NCBI GenBank assembly: GCA_010015655.1
Contig: ML976706.1
Location: 330,364-394,363 of the forward strand
Direction of reading: 5' to 3'
Length of the DNA stretch: 64,000 bases
DNA from: Bimuria novae-zelandiae CBS 107.79
Lineage: Eukaryota; Ascomycota; Dothideomycetes; Pleosporales; Didymosphaeriaceae
In this document: one piece after another, positions 32,012 through 43,373 of the stretch
Layout of the letters: each line of letters starts with the position of its first letter
Numbering within the stretch: position 1 is the stretch's first letter
Program-made: the position numbers and the translations under genes
The notes under the pieces: model-generated
What the model saw: only the letters and a program-made list of their open reading frames with translations
Told to the model about the DNA's origin: nothing
Database searches by the model: none

Positions 32012-33321
32012 ATGGCGGGTACGCCAGCGTCCACATTTCTCGGCGTCACGACTTCGCTTTGTTCCATAGTCCTATATCTATTTAGCGCTCGGGTCTATAA
32101 CAACATAAAGCAAAGACGTTTTCGATGGGAAGACTACAGCATTACCCTCGCAACGGTAGGCGATGAACTTTCCCAAGTGAAACTCTGCTCACACAAACTG
32201 TATAGGTCCTTGCGCTGATAGAGTGGTCCCTCGCCATCGCCGCGACTACGCAGGGCCTCCGTCAACGCAGCCCCTCACTCTCACCCAAGCACGAGATCCA
32301 AACGCATCACATTCTCTTCGCCTCGGAGCTCCTATGGATCCCTACCACAGCCCTCGTTAGAATCGGCATTGCATTCACGCTTCTCCATTTCAAGCAAGCC
32401 CGCCCATGGCGCATTACTCTGTCCCTGCTCATCGCCGCACAAATTCTATTCTGTATAATCAACCTCATGTTCCAGGTGGTACAGTGTACGCCGCTGCAAT
32501 ACGTATGGAACGGCGCTCCACATCGCGACGCCGTCTGTACAGCGAGTAACTCGGTGCTCGCAAGCCAATACGTCCATGCGGGCGTCGGTACCGCCACGGA
32601 TTTCATTCTCGCAGCAACACCGCTCTCATTTGTGCAGCGACGGGAAACTCCAATTTTAGGGGGGATGGTTTTAATCTCACTGGTATTCCTAGGACTGTTC
32701 GCGACTGCCAGCAGCATGCTCAGGATCACGCTGCTGAAAGCCTACGTGCACTCTAGCAATGTACAGCAGGATGCCGTTGCGTTCACACTTTGGTCTATTC
32801 TTGAGGTGCAGGTCACCCTTATAGCAGCGAATATCGCCTCTTTTAAGGCCCTGCCGCCGCCGCCTCCGCCTCCTCCTTCCTATCATTACTCTGCTCATCG
32901 AAGACGCCGTCGGAACGCGAAAACTCACCGTACATCATCCCTATCGCACACCAACTCGTACCAGCTTCATTCGTTACATCACTCGCTCACACCATCAAAT
33001 AAGCATACCCTAGGTCTCGACACGAATGTTTCGTCTTTGACAGGGTCATCGGCGCTGAGGAAGACGCGCAGCGAGGAGATGATTTGGCCAAGAGAGTACA
33101 GCGTTGAGGGAAGCGATGGCGAACCACATGATTCCCCGTTTTCACAGATGATCGCTGCGGGAGGTATTCTAATGACAACGGAGCTCGATGTGCGGAGTGA
33201 GGCACTGAGCCGAGAGGGGAGTAGCGACGGTGAGCGGGCAAGCAGGGAATATGCAAGGAGAGAAGAATGGGTGGTTGCGGAGGACAAAGATCGTGTGAGA
33301 GGAGATTGGAGCGCTGTGTAA
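32012..33321 (+). CDS. Pth11-like/fungal rhodopsin-domain integral membrane protein
   Basis: Exons 32012-32155 and 32206-33321 (50-bp intron, ITLAT joined to VLALIEW; 419 aa). Visible order: helix 1 (FLGVTTSLCSIVLYLFSARV), the family's WEDYSITLA motif at the start of helix 2, further helices (ITLSLLIAAQILFCIINLMF, GMVLISLVFLGLFATASSML), a Q-C-x-P-L-x-x-x-W loop (VQCTPLQYVW), and the late WSILEVQVTLIAANIASFKA helix. A long cytosolic tail has a run of proline, His/Arg-rich and Ser/acidic parts. Such proteins are Pth11-related GPCR-like sensors in ascomycetes. No CFEM domain is present at the N-terminus. Ligand unknown. Confidence 0.8.
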
Positions 33322-34592
33322 AGCCGTATCTCATATACGGGAACTTTCACGGTGTCTGTAAAATAGTGTGGGACAAATCCTCACACAATTTATGTGCAAA
33401 TCTCCTTTGCTCACCCTGGCGGTCACCCTAGGAATCACTAAGACATGCCGCCTCCGTAAAGCTGGAATACAACACCCTGAATATAGAATTATGGAATGAA
33501 ACAACTTGCTGCTTTTCTCCCCTGCTCCTTTGCGTTAGAGCTGGCTCTTTGAACGATTCTGCTATCGGTCCTAAGACCAAGATCCCTACCTGATCACCAA
33601 GGATTCAGTATCTCGCCAGAAGCTGAGGCAAACCGAATCGCACCATGTACATCTTTCCTAATGATGACCTTCAGTGGCGCCCGCCCTTCGAGCCCACTGA
33701 CGATACCGTGGACTTCCTCCAGGGCATCCAAAAACTCACCCATTGTCTCCGGTCCAGGCTTTTGTCGCAGCCCAGACGCCACTTCGTCGAGGTATGCGAT
33801 TATGAAATCTTCTGTACCTCTCCTCGCACAGGCCCTGTTCCCGATACTGCAGTGTAAATGCTGCGCTATCCCTTGCATCTCGCACTCCAATGCAGACAGA
33901 AACATCTCAGAAGCACGTGTAACATGTCTTCACTCGGACTCCGCTCATGTTGGACACGGCAATCCGTATGTTTGCAGGTGGAACAAGGAGAGTAACAGGC
34001 GGATGATAAAGAGGTCATCGACGTCGAGTCACATTGCGCATTGGCCTTTGAACAGTGATGCTGCTGATGGCATGCGCGTATTCAAACGCCACTGATAGGT
34101 CATTATGCGTGATCCCAAAATCCTTCTGTGTAAACGTGAATACTTGTTCATATATCAAGGTCATCACACGATCACAATTCAGGGCTAAGGGAATTTGCAG
34201 CCCGTTATATGTGACAAGTGCCCAGAGCATGTGCATGCGTATCTTTTATTCTAGCTACGAGCATTGGAGGGTTATCGGTAACGCGAAGGCACAGAGCTCA
34301 CTGAGGGACGACCATCGTGTGTGCTCATACAAACAATTCCGTCAACGCCAGAGACCAATTCGTAGCGAAGCTCGTCACGCACATCAAATCCAACAACTGT
34401 TTGCGTTCAAAGCTGCAAACACATGAGGCTCTGCTCATTGAATGTTAATGAACGGGCTCTCGAGTTATAAAAGGCGCCTCGGCCGAGCTTCTTCAATACC
34501 CTCCAGCTGAGACACATTCCCCTGACACCTACTTCTTGTACACCTCCAGTGCAAGCGCTGTTTCCTAACCTTACCTTCCCTACACTCGTACC
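33322..34592. other. Intergenic, two unexplained minus ORFs
   Basis: Minus ORFs at 33594-33905 and 34015-34236 have protein-like composition (for example YLDEVASGLRQKPGPETMGE) but lie in different frames, and I recognise neither. They could be a decayed gene. The right end holds the promoter of the F-box gene, with a TATA box at 34466. Confidence 0.35.
34466..34473 (+). promoter_or_regulatory. TATA box of the F-box gene
   Basis: TATAAAAG, followed by a GC-rich step and a CT-rich leader, about 120 bp upstream of the ATG at 34593. Confidence 0.5.
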
Positions 34593-35490
34593 ATGTCTGA
34601 CTCACGATTCTCACTGTCCAATTCCTCAAAAGGTTCTCGAGGCAATGCATTTAGTACCGCCACAAGAGTTATATATGTCCCCGAGCACTTAGCTTCGGTT
34701 CTTGTCCACCTTCCTTACCTAGACCTTCTCCACTGCCGCAGTACCAGTCGCTTCTGGAAAGAATGCATCGACGGCACACCTGTGCTGCAACAATGCTTAT
34801 GGAAAGCGCCACTACCCCCAATCCGCGGTGTAAACCCCCACTTCGAAAAGGTGATATACGAAGAAGGCCCTCGTAGTAAGCTCCCCATCCATCCATCCCC
34901 AAATAATAACTACCTCCTAGATACCTTCCGCTCCACCACCCTCCACCCCCTTCTTCGCTTCCTCCAAAAAAAAATACGCAAGTTTCAGCGGTAACCGAAA
35001 CTGCCTCACCCTCCGCTTAAGCGCCATCGGACACAGGACGAACTTCGAAACCCGCCGCGAAACCATCCACGACATCCTCACGCTCGCGACACTGCTGCAC
35101 CGCATATACTGCACTCCACATATGCTCAACGACCTCGCCATCAATCCACCTATAACATCACTAGTCGCGCCCAGCCCATGGACGCCGTTTGCCGTTAGCA
35201 ACAACCACGGCGTCCGCGTCCATGAAGCGCTTTCCACCGTCCTGCATATCTTCCACGACTACTTTGAGGAGAGGAATAAATTCTGGATTCAGGGCATGGA
35301 CGAGGATTTGTTGATGAAATATGGTACGGAGGCGTGGCGGGCATTGTACGACGTGTACCCGGGGAAGGCGGCTTGGGAGGACGAAGACGCGAACGAGGAG
35401 CCAGATGTGTTCAGAGCGTATCTCGATCCTTTAGATGAAATTAATATGATGTTTGAGGGAAGATGGGGCGGACGCGGATTAAGATATTGA
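34593..35490 (+). pseudogene. F-box protein with one homopolymer frameshift
   Basis: An N-terminal F-box (VPEHLASVLVHLPYLDLLHCRSTSRFWKECID, about 30-62) follows a short disordered leader, then LQQCLWKAPLPPIRGVNP, as in other small F-box proteins of dothideomycetes, including the broken one at 61 kb. The frame is lost at a run of nine A (34966-34974). Downstream, SFSGNRNCLTLRLSAIGHRT and the long intact ALSTVLHIFHDYFEERNKFW...GLRY segment read in another frame up to the stop at 35490. An eight-A run would keep the frame. This may be a true mutation or a sequencing/assembly indel; if the latter, the gene is intact (about 298 aa, single exon). Confidence 0.65.
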
Positions 35491-35938
35491 ACTCGAAAGA
35501 GAGGGATGGGCGGTATTATTTGAGGGATATATTGAGTGGTGAGGGGGAGTTTTCTGGGGTGAGGGTGTGCGGGTGAGGATGAGGGGACGGAGTGAGGGTG
35601 TGGCTATTACTAGAGAGGTTTCAACAGTGGTGTTATAACTATGTTCGCTTTCTTGGAAGAGAGTTTCTAGTAACCAGTCACCCGTTTAATACATACACAA
35701 GCACCCAGAAGAATTCAAAACCTCACTTTCGGGAAGACAGGTTTTTCTGCTGGACCGAACCGCGTGCTGCGCAACGTCCGCATCCGCGATCCGCGAGACT
35801 GTACTCAAGACGTCTACAAGACTATCTAATCGCTCCTCTAGACATACCAACTTTTCATAGACGGAGCAAAACGTCCTCGCACAAAACCCAAGCAGAACCT
35901 CAAGCCCTCAAATCAAGTGCGTCCCTGTCAGCACCCCA
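35491..35938. other. Convergent 3' intergenic region
   Basis: 448 bp between two converging genes. No gene seen; holds both 3' ends. Confidence 0.45.
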
Positions 35939-37948
35939 TCAATACCACCCCGACGCCCAATCCCGCCTCCGACACGGCTTCCTCTCCCTACGCTCCACCT
36001 CCTGCAACATCTCCTCGAGGTCCGCGCTCTCCTGCGAGACCCCCACCAACTCCGGCGCACGGAGGAAGCCCTCATCATCAACGTACGGTTCCTGGAACGC
36101 GCCTGGACTGGCGAAGTTCAGCGCGATACCATTGCTCTCCGACGAAGGCGCAGCAAACAGCGGTGAGAACCCACTCTCTTCCGCCGCTGCCGGGCCTTCC
36201 CAGCCTTCGGCGGTCAAGTCAACAGAGGCGTAGGCAGTCTCGACCGACGGCACCGGCACATCCCTCTGGTCCACGCCCAAACGCGCAATCTCCCACGCCG
36301 CACCCCCGCTCTCCGCACCCAGGACATGCCCCCCATTCCTCACGCCCTCCCTGCGCTTCCACAGCTCCGCCTCATACTCGCCATGCGCCTGCTTCTGCGC
36401 CTCATTTCCCAGTACCCGCGCGCGCGCGGTAGCTTCTTGTACTGAGTAGGGCCGCTTGTGGTGCTGGAGGTGGTAGTCTTGTTTTGTGATGCGCGCGTTT
36501 TGGGTCGTGTGTAGGAGGGAGGCGGCGGGTTTGGAGGTGGAGAGTTTTTGCTTGGTTGCTGGGTGGTGCGACGGCTTGGGCTTGGGATCACGGGTGTTGG
36601 CGAACGATGCGGGTTGTTTCTGCGTAGTTGCTGGGTGCTGAAGCGGGGTTGAGGCCTTAGGATCGCGCGTGCTGGCGAACGGTGAAGGTGTGTGTGCGGG
36701 CTTCGAGTAGCCACTGGCATTAGCGTTGGGATTAGAGCCGAAAGGATTACCGTAAGGAGAGCTGAAAGTAGCTATATTGCTCGACGGGACCATAGGGTGC
36801 GCAGACGGACTGCGAGCGCTACTGGGAGCGGGAGCGGGAGGCGGCGGCATCATGCGACGGGCATCTTCAGCAGAAGCGCGAGCCTGGACGTTGAACTGCT
36901 CCTGGAGTGCCTTGAGCTGTTTGGAGGGCTGGTTGTTGTTCATCTTGGCGGGGCTGTTTTGCTCGTGGACTTTAGGGATGCTAGACAGGCGCGGTCGTTT
37001 TGCCGGCTGAGTGGAAGTGGATGGAGGTGAAGGACGCTTTCGGGATGGCTTGCTGGCGCCTTTGGCCGCTGACCGCTCGATTTCGCGAAATTCTTCGTAG
37101 ACCGTCGGCCGTTTGCTGTTCTTCGGGGTGTTGCCTCGACGCGCGCATGTGGCAGGTTGAGATGAGGTCGTAGTAGTAGGCAGCGTACGCTTTCGTGACG
37201 GCTTGGTGGCACTCCAGGCGGCGGACTGCTCAATTTCTTTGAATTGATCGTAGAGCGGGAGTTTCTTGCGTGTCTGCTTCTCTGGACTGGCGCTACGGAG
37301 ATTACGTTTCGAGTGAGAGGGAGGGTGGATGGCGGAGGGCGGAAGCGGAGAAGACGCGGCGCTGTACGCGTTGGCGTACATGGCACGCCGGAACGCGTCA
37401 GGCTGGAGCTGGGAGGCTATCTGGCTAGGAGTCTGCTTTCTGTCAGTACATCGAGCTTCCCAAGTACTCTGTGTTACCCCAGGATGGGCAATACAAAGGC
37501 CGACGACTTACAGCAGAAGCTCCGCCGGCGAACCCGCCCATGCCCATGCCTTGGGCGAAGCCCTGTGGTCTTTATTAGCACATGTTGATTCAAATCATTG
37601 CGTGTTACCCCAGGATATGTATTGCAAAGGCAACAGCACTTCACATCCCAAATACCCAGTGCCACCACAGGATACGCAACAAAACTTACAGCAGAAGTTC
37701 CCATGCCCATGCCCATGCCCATGCCGAAGCCCTGAACCTCATCAGTACATGCTACTTCGAACCACGCCGTGTTACCCCAGGATGGGTAATACCGACGCCG
37801 TCGACAGTGATCTACTCACATTGCGACCGAAAAGGCCAGAGCTGCGCTGCTCGCGCGCCAACTCCCTCGCCGCGAGACGATCCCGCTCAAAAGTGTCCGC
37901 GAACGGACTCGCCGTCCTCTGCGAGCTTGGGTTGGGTTGTGAATGCAT
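35939..37948 (-). CDS. Disordered protein of unknown function with introner-like introns
   Basis: Exons 37948-37820, 37737-37690, 37562-37512 and 37432-35939 (573 aa); all three introns are phase 0. The start reads MHSQPNPSSQRTASPFADTF followed by a charged helix (RDRLAARELAREQR). Exons 2 and 3 are short and alike: VQGFGMGMGMGMGTSA and GFAQGMGMGGFAGGASA. Exon 4 carries two related motifs, YDQFKEIEQSAAWSATKPSRK and YEEFREIERSAAKGASKPSRK, then long Ser/Pro/Gln/Lys-rich disordered sequence, two STRDPK/NTRDPK copies and a conserved-looking acidic C-terminus (ADLEEMLQEVERRERK). Basic clusters suggest a nuclear protein. No known domain. The three introns share a common hairpin sequence (see findings). 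Confidence 0.68.
37433..37511 (-). repeat. Introner-like intron, copy C
   Basis: Intron 3 of the same gene (79 bp, GTAAGT...AAGCAG). Contains CATCCTGGGGTAACAC with the hairpin core at 37471-37494, followed by TTGGGAA...ATGTACTGAC. An acceptor three bases earlier (AAAG) would add one Gln. Confidence 0.75.
37563..37689 (-). repeat. Introner-like intron, copy B
   Basis: Intron 2 of the same gene (127 bp, GTAAGT...CCACAG). Its 3' half has TATCCTGGGGTAACAC at about 37602-37625 and the same spacing to a TTTGAAT...ATGTGCTAAT block. It carries about 45 bp of additional sequence at its 5' side. Confidence 0.75.
37738..37819 (-). repeat. Introner-like intron, copy A
   Basis: Intron 1 of the disordered-protein gene (82 bp, GTGAGT...GATGAG). 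Contains CATCCTGGGGTAACAC preceded by GTATTACC (hairpin core at 37769-37792) and a downstream TTCGAA...ATGTACTGAT block that includes the branch site. Confidence 0.75.
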
Positions 37949-37967
37949 TGCTATGCGATATCAAGAT

Positions 37968-38067
37968 GATGGAGAGTGTGAGGAGTAAACTGCAAACTAC
38001 GGGATGGAGAGTGTGAGGAGTAAACTGCAAACTACGGGATGGAGAGTGTGAGGAGTAAAGTGCAAGT
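37968..38067. repeat. 35-bp minisatellite, about 2.8 copies
   Basis: Units start at 37968, 38003 and 38038 with GATGGAGAGTGTGAGGAGTA. The first two units are identical and the third diverges after 24 bp. Related AAAGTGCAA/GTGCAAAGTG words continue to about 38120. It lies between the promoter of the disordered-protein gene and the 3' end of the p24 gene. Confidence 0.85.
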
Positions 38068-38396
38068 GTAGAGCGTAAAGTGCAAAGTGTAACGTGCGGG
38101 ATAACGTGCAAAGTGCAAGACGCAATGTTGTGATGATAACGGGGTGGCTAGGCACATTGGTTGCCAGGTGAAAGACAGATGCGAACGAAAATCACAAGAA
38201 CGGCAGGAGCAGGAACAACAAAATGATATCTCGTCAAGTGACCCTGACTGAAAACGCCGTAGCCTTTTGGAGAATGCTGCTATGATGATACACCAGCCCC
38301 GGTCTATGCGCCGTCCAAGCACGGCACGAAGCCGTGTCTTCCCCCTGCCCCAGCTCGTCATCGCATGCCGTACTGCCGCAGCAGTGGTGATACCGC

Positions 38397-39283
38397 TCAT
38401 ACGTAGCCTGTCGACACCCACTGTTAGCACATGATCATGCAAACCTCCCAAATGGCAGTCGTCCTTACCTTTCCGCGCGCCCTGGAAGAAGAACCGCACG
38501 ATGAACACCTGCAGCCCCGCCATCGTAACCATCAAGCCCACCTCCATCATGGAAAAGTTGAATATCCTCGTCTCGGTGCTCTTCACGGTGCTGAAATTCC
38601 GGTTCTCGCGGGTGCGGAAGTACTTCTGGTTCCTGCTGACCGTGCTCAGCTGCGCCGACAGCTTCAAGATGCTCTCCTCCAGCACGCTCGTCTGCTCGGG
38701 ATGCGCGCCCGGTTTGCTGGGCAGCTGCGCGCGGACCTCGTTCTCGACCTGTGGGCCACCTACCGCGTTAGATTCCAGTTCCCTCAGTCCGCGATCATAT
38801 TGGGAATTGTAGCCAGCGATCCAGCGTTGCAGCTGCGGGGGAGAAAGCGCCTCGAAGAAGGACGTCTCGGGGATGGTGGTGGGGTGGAAGGGTGCGCGTA
38901 CAGCGATCTCGAAGTCCACCGTCTTCTCCGCGAAGGTGCTCATCTCATTGTTGAAGCAGAACCGGTACTCGCCCTCGTCGTTGGCCGTGAACACGAAGTC
39001 GCCCTGGCGTTCTTTGGTGCCGTCGAGGATCACCTTTTCGTTGGGACCGGTTACCGAGTAGTCGATATCGAAGGAGCCACCGGATTGGACCTGGAGTTTC
39101 TATAAGCGGTGGTCGTCATGAGAAGAGGAGTGGTAAACCCACGGCAAAGTAGAACGCGACCTTGGTCCCCTTGTCTTTCACATCGGTAAAGAAGCACGCC
39201 CTTTCATGCGCCTCCAATCTGTACGTGAGTGCCGTGGCCGACGCGTAAGCGACCAGGCCTGCGATCGCTGCAAGAATTCGCAT
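38397..39283 (-). CDS. p24-family (emp24/gp25L) COPII cargo receptor
   Basis: Exons 39283-39143, 39090-38469 and 38407-38397 (257 aa). Signal peptide MRILAAIAGLVAYASATA; then a GOLD domain with the two conserved cysteines (HERACFF and GEYRFCFNNEMSTF) and SGGSFDIDYSVTGPNEKVIL. A coiled coil follows (about 170-215, LEESILKLSAQLSTVSRNQKYFRTREN), and one C-terminal transmembrane helix (MEVGLMVTMAGLQVFIVRFFF). The spliced tail ends QGARKGYV, with the final GYV supplied by an 11-nt last exon; the FF and basic residues fit COP coat binding. p24 proteins cycle between ER and Golgi and select cargo. It most resembles the fungal Erp-type subgroup. Confidence 0.85.
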
Positions 39284-39767
39284 CGTGGGTGGGTGTTGCT
39301 CGCTCGCTCGGACACGCGAGCCCTCGAGTCCTGGGGAGGCTTGATGTTCCAGCTGTCCGTTTCGGAAGAATGTCGGCGCGGAGGAGGCAGGTTGGCCAAT
39401 CAGAGTAAGAGGGGGCCGCGACTTGTCGCGCGCTTGAACCCGCAACGTCCAGACTTCCACGCCCGCGGGTCCATCGTCCAGGTGAGCATTCGGCCCAGAG
39501 GAAAGATGCATATTCAAAGATTATGTTGCATTTCGTTTTTCCAATGCAGCCTTGCACCGCAATCCAACCCATGTCTGCGATTGCTCTCCCCTCGGCCCAA
39601 CAGCCACACCTCCTCACTCAAAACACAAAGTCGCACGCAGCGACGTCTATGTATGCACAAGAAACTTCCAAAAGAATACCCAAGCACCCGCCCCGGATTG
39701 CGCCGCACACCCGTGAAAATGAATACCGAGCCCCTAATAAACGTACAGTGTATCAATGGCAAAGCCT
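39284..39767. other. Intergenic between p24 promoter and deubiquitinase 3' end
   Basis: 484 bp, no gene seen. Short ORFs on both strands are random. Confidence 0.45.
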
Positions 39768-42700
39768 TCATCGGATGAAGATGGAGTCCGCCTTGCCCCA
39801 GAGACTGCGCGACTTGTTGGCATGATCCAGTCCTAGCGCTATGTCGTCCCTGTTGCCGACTATATCCCACAGGATCTCATCTGGAGAACGTTAGAAGCGT
39901 CACAAAGCAGAGGCCATGAACAAAGCTCACCATCGTCGATTGGCTCCGGTTTTGAATATGTCGCTCGAGAGAGTAGAGCAAACTTGATCTTGTCAAACTG
40001 CTTGCCTTTGATCTTTGTCAATTCCGACAGTCGCTGCTTGGTGTCGCTGAAGACCTCGCCCTGTTTCACGTTAGAGAAGGAAGTAATACAACAATATCAC
40101 AGACGTACCTCTTTCACCGAGAACTGAAAGGGAATGCCATGCACCTTCGAGACCTCCTTGTCGTAGTGAAATGCCGTCATCTTCTTCGGCGAATCGTCCT
40201 CGGGAGGGGCCCATGCATACAGTTGGTAGTAATTCTGGATACCCATGATCTGGAAGTCAAGGCTGAGTGACTTGTAGAACTTGTTGTTGTGCGCTTCGAA
40301 CACGCGCATCCTCTTCGTGACCTCATCGCTGATTCCGGCCTTCTTTTGCAGGGCTTCCAGAACATCGGCAATAGTGGAATTGCGAGGGATCATTAGTTGG
40401 TATTGCTCCTGTTTTGTTTTAGCGCGCCTTCTGTACTGGCTGTATGTTGCATACCTCTTTAGTCAGACCCTCCGGTAACCACGTGATGTTCAAAGCCTTT
40501 CTTGTTTCTAGCTCCTTCAAACTCATATCGAGGACCTCGTAGAAGAGCTGGTCCGGCCTGTGCAGCGAGGTCCCACCGTAGCTATAAGGTGTAGGGAAGA
40601 GAATGTTGCCTAGGGTGCCCTGCTGCGAATACTTAATCTGCGTCTTGGGCTTTCCCCCGGTGCTGACTGTCGTGAACCGAAGATGTGTAGGCTCGACCTT
40701 GAGGTGTTCGCCGACCTTCATGGAAAGCTGCTCGTAATTCATCTTCTTACTGAGTGTCAACGTGAATGTCGGTAGCGTTGTGTCGCTAAATGCGGGCGCG
40801 AACTCCACGTTGATGCGGTTCAGGAGATAATCGTAAAACTCTTTGGCGTCTGCGTACCCCCCTGTCGCAGTGATCTGACTAACCTCTTTCTCCGACAGCA
40901 CTTTTTGCACGGTGATGATGTCGCCATCTTGAATCTCTGACTGAGCAAGAGTCATTTTCGGCTTCATGCCTTCGATCATGTTCTGCTTGATTTCTTCGGA
41001 TAGCTTGAACGGCGTGGACGGCGGCCATCCCAACAGCTTACAGATTTGCGGGGCCATATCGCCAACCTTGTCTTGAGGAGACGCATAGATGTTGCCGACT
41101 CCCATTAGGCTTTGGGTCTTGGCATTGAAATGTTTCAGGAACAGCATCAAAGGCTTTTTGTCAGGCTGACTTTTGGTGTCTATGAGGTCGCCGCCAAACA
41201 CAGGCTTGCCGTCTTCGTCGCGCTGGTCCGCTTGTTCCACCCAGAGCCTCATAGGCATCGCGGCTTTCGTGCCGTACTTTTGACAAGCCACTTCCATCGA
41301 CATCTCGAAAAACGAGATTGGTACGTCGGGTCGCGTAGTGCCGTTTTGCCGATTGACCATGGACCAGGGTCGCAGCAAATCGGCCTCGGTTTTCAAGTCT
41401 TCAGCCACGGTTTTCATAAAATCAATGACAGTAGTGGCCTTGAGCACGCGATACACCTTCGGATTCGCGTTGCTTTCGGTCTCAGCTTTCCAGGGAACGA
41501 TATCAAAACCTTGGTAAGCTCGAAATTCTCGTTCTGATGCCACAGCGACCTCCATGTAGAGATGGGCTTCTTCGCGCTCTTTCCGTCTCCGCTCAAATGC
41601 AGCCTTTTCTTCTGCGACACGGTCGGCAAGATGCTGGGGTGCCTTGATCACCTTTCCAGGCATCAGCATGTCGTCCAGGCGGCTCTCCCGAATGTACACC
41701 AGCATGTAAGCGCTCATGGAGCGTTTGGATGACCAGGTCCGAGTGTATGGATTCCGCTGGCCCATGTTGCCGTTCACCTGGGTGTAGTCACCGCCAAAGT
41801 TTTCTTCTAGGGCCTCGCGGTTAGTTGCTCGTGTGACGCGGTCGTCGTCGAACTTGAAGAAGGGGCCTTCTTTCTCAGGTTTCAAAAAAGCGTAGTAATG
41901 ACCTGCATTAAGGTCACCGCTATGCACCAAGACACCGTGCAGATGGTAAATCCAAGGCTCCGATCGATCGGCGGTTTCAGAAAGGTAGGGCGACGCGTCC
42001 CAGATTTCGGGGAACTCGTAGCGATCGTTGACTTTCATCATGGCGTCGCGTTGGATATCGTATTCGAAACGTTTTAGCTGGAGGTGAAGGACCTGTGGGA
42101 AGGATTCGAAAATGACGCCTTTCTTCGCGTCCTGTAAGCCGTGGCCTTCGGCATGGTACTTGTTGTCGCCGTCCATGGTTTCCACCTGAATGTAGTCCTT
42201 GAAGCTGTCGTCGAGATTTTTGTTGCCACTGACGTTGAGCTGGATGTCCCAGAACTCTTCTATTCGTGACGACTCGTAAGCCACGTTGATGCAGCTAATG
42301 TAGGTCTTCATTTTGCCCACAAACATGCGCTCCAGCGCGCCTTGGGCTTCGGTTCCTTTCATTTTCTCATCAAGCTTGTCCATGAGCACACGGGACAACT
42401 CTTGCACGTCCTGTTGCTCGAAGATTTGTTTAGAATCCCAACCAAAAGAATGCGTGAGGTCGGTCGTCGCAACAGCGCTACTCGAGGTCTGGAGGAGATA
42501 GAATAGTCGCTGGAGCGCAAAGGCACTATCCGTGCGGCTCTCTTCCTTGTCCGTGGGTATCTGGTAGACGGCTTGTCGGAAAGCATTCGTGAAGAAGAGC
42601 GACTGTAGGAGAGAGTTGAGATAACATGTTGCGCCCTGGTTCTTGAGTCCAACCATACCCGTCTCTTTCTTGGAGTCGTAGTTGATAAAGTTGTGCCATA

Positions 42701-43373
42701 ACACGCCCGTGGGGTCTTTCAGCACGCGGACGTAAGCCGTCACATTTGCGGTGTTGTTCTCCACCATGGGCCGGCCTTTGTCTTCCCAGGATCCATTGAA
42801 CAGCCGTCTCAGCTCGGCGAAGCGTGTGAAGCCCCAGTCACCCTCGTCGGCGGTGAAGCGGTGGGTAGCGGTGTGCGTAATGTAAATGGAAGGGTCATTT
42901 GGGTTCCACAGCACGAGCATGAACTGCACGCAGGCGTACCAGTCCTCGGGCACCTTCTTCTCTTCGAAGCCCTGCTCGAGGTAGAAGGAGGCAAAGTCGA
43001 CGTTGTTGCCGTGGGGGAAGAACAGTATGCGCCAGGGAATGCCGCCGCACTCGAAGACAGGCCCATGCTCACGTCTGGTGAGTGTCCGCCAGTCTCGGAT
43101 CTCCCATGTGAAGTGTGCCTCTGCCTCTGTTTCCTGGTCGGGCAGCTCGGGCATGTGCTTTTTGAAGAAGGCGTCGTATTCGTCGGCGCGGGGCTCATCT
43201 TCTGCGTCGCCGTCATCCATGGTGTCGTCGCTGTCGTTGGTAATGATGGCGACTTCCTGCTTCTCGTCGAACTCGGGCTCGACGACCATGTCACTACCGA
43301 GCTGTGGAGCGCGCAGACGTCAGCAAGGGCGGCTTCCTCTGGGATGTCCCGCAGTGGAGCTTACCTGATCCAT
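39768..43373 (-). CDS. UBP15: Ubiquitin carboxyl-terminal hydrolase, Ubp15/USP7 type
   Basis: Exons 43373-43365, 43301-40455, 40408-40109, 40060-39931 and 39880-39768 (1132 aa). This cysteine protease removes ubiquitin from target proteins. Order: an acidic N-terminus; a MATH/TRAF domain (HFTWEIRDWRTLTRREHGP...WEDKGRPM, about 65-185) that binds substrates; and the USP catalytic core. The core has Cys box VGLKNQGATCYLNSLLQSLF (Cys near residue 230) and His box GDLNAGHYYAFLKPEKEGPFF with YMLVYIRES. Two C-terminal ubiquitin-like regions of USP7 (KPLMLFLKHFN..., GDIITVQKVLSE) and the LSLDFQIMGIQNYY/AWAPPEDDSPKK end follow. The first exon is only 9 nt (MDQ), joined across a 63-bp intron; the next Met (MVVEPEFDEKQ) would also be a workable start. 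Confidence 0.9.

Noticed and set aside
33594..34236. Two minus ORFs that look protein-like
   Set aside because: Different frames, no recognised family and no clear splice sites joining them; kept only as a possible decayed gene in the region note.
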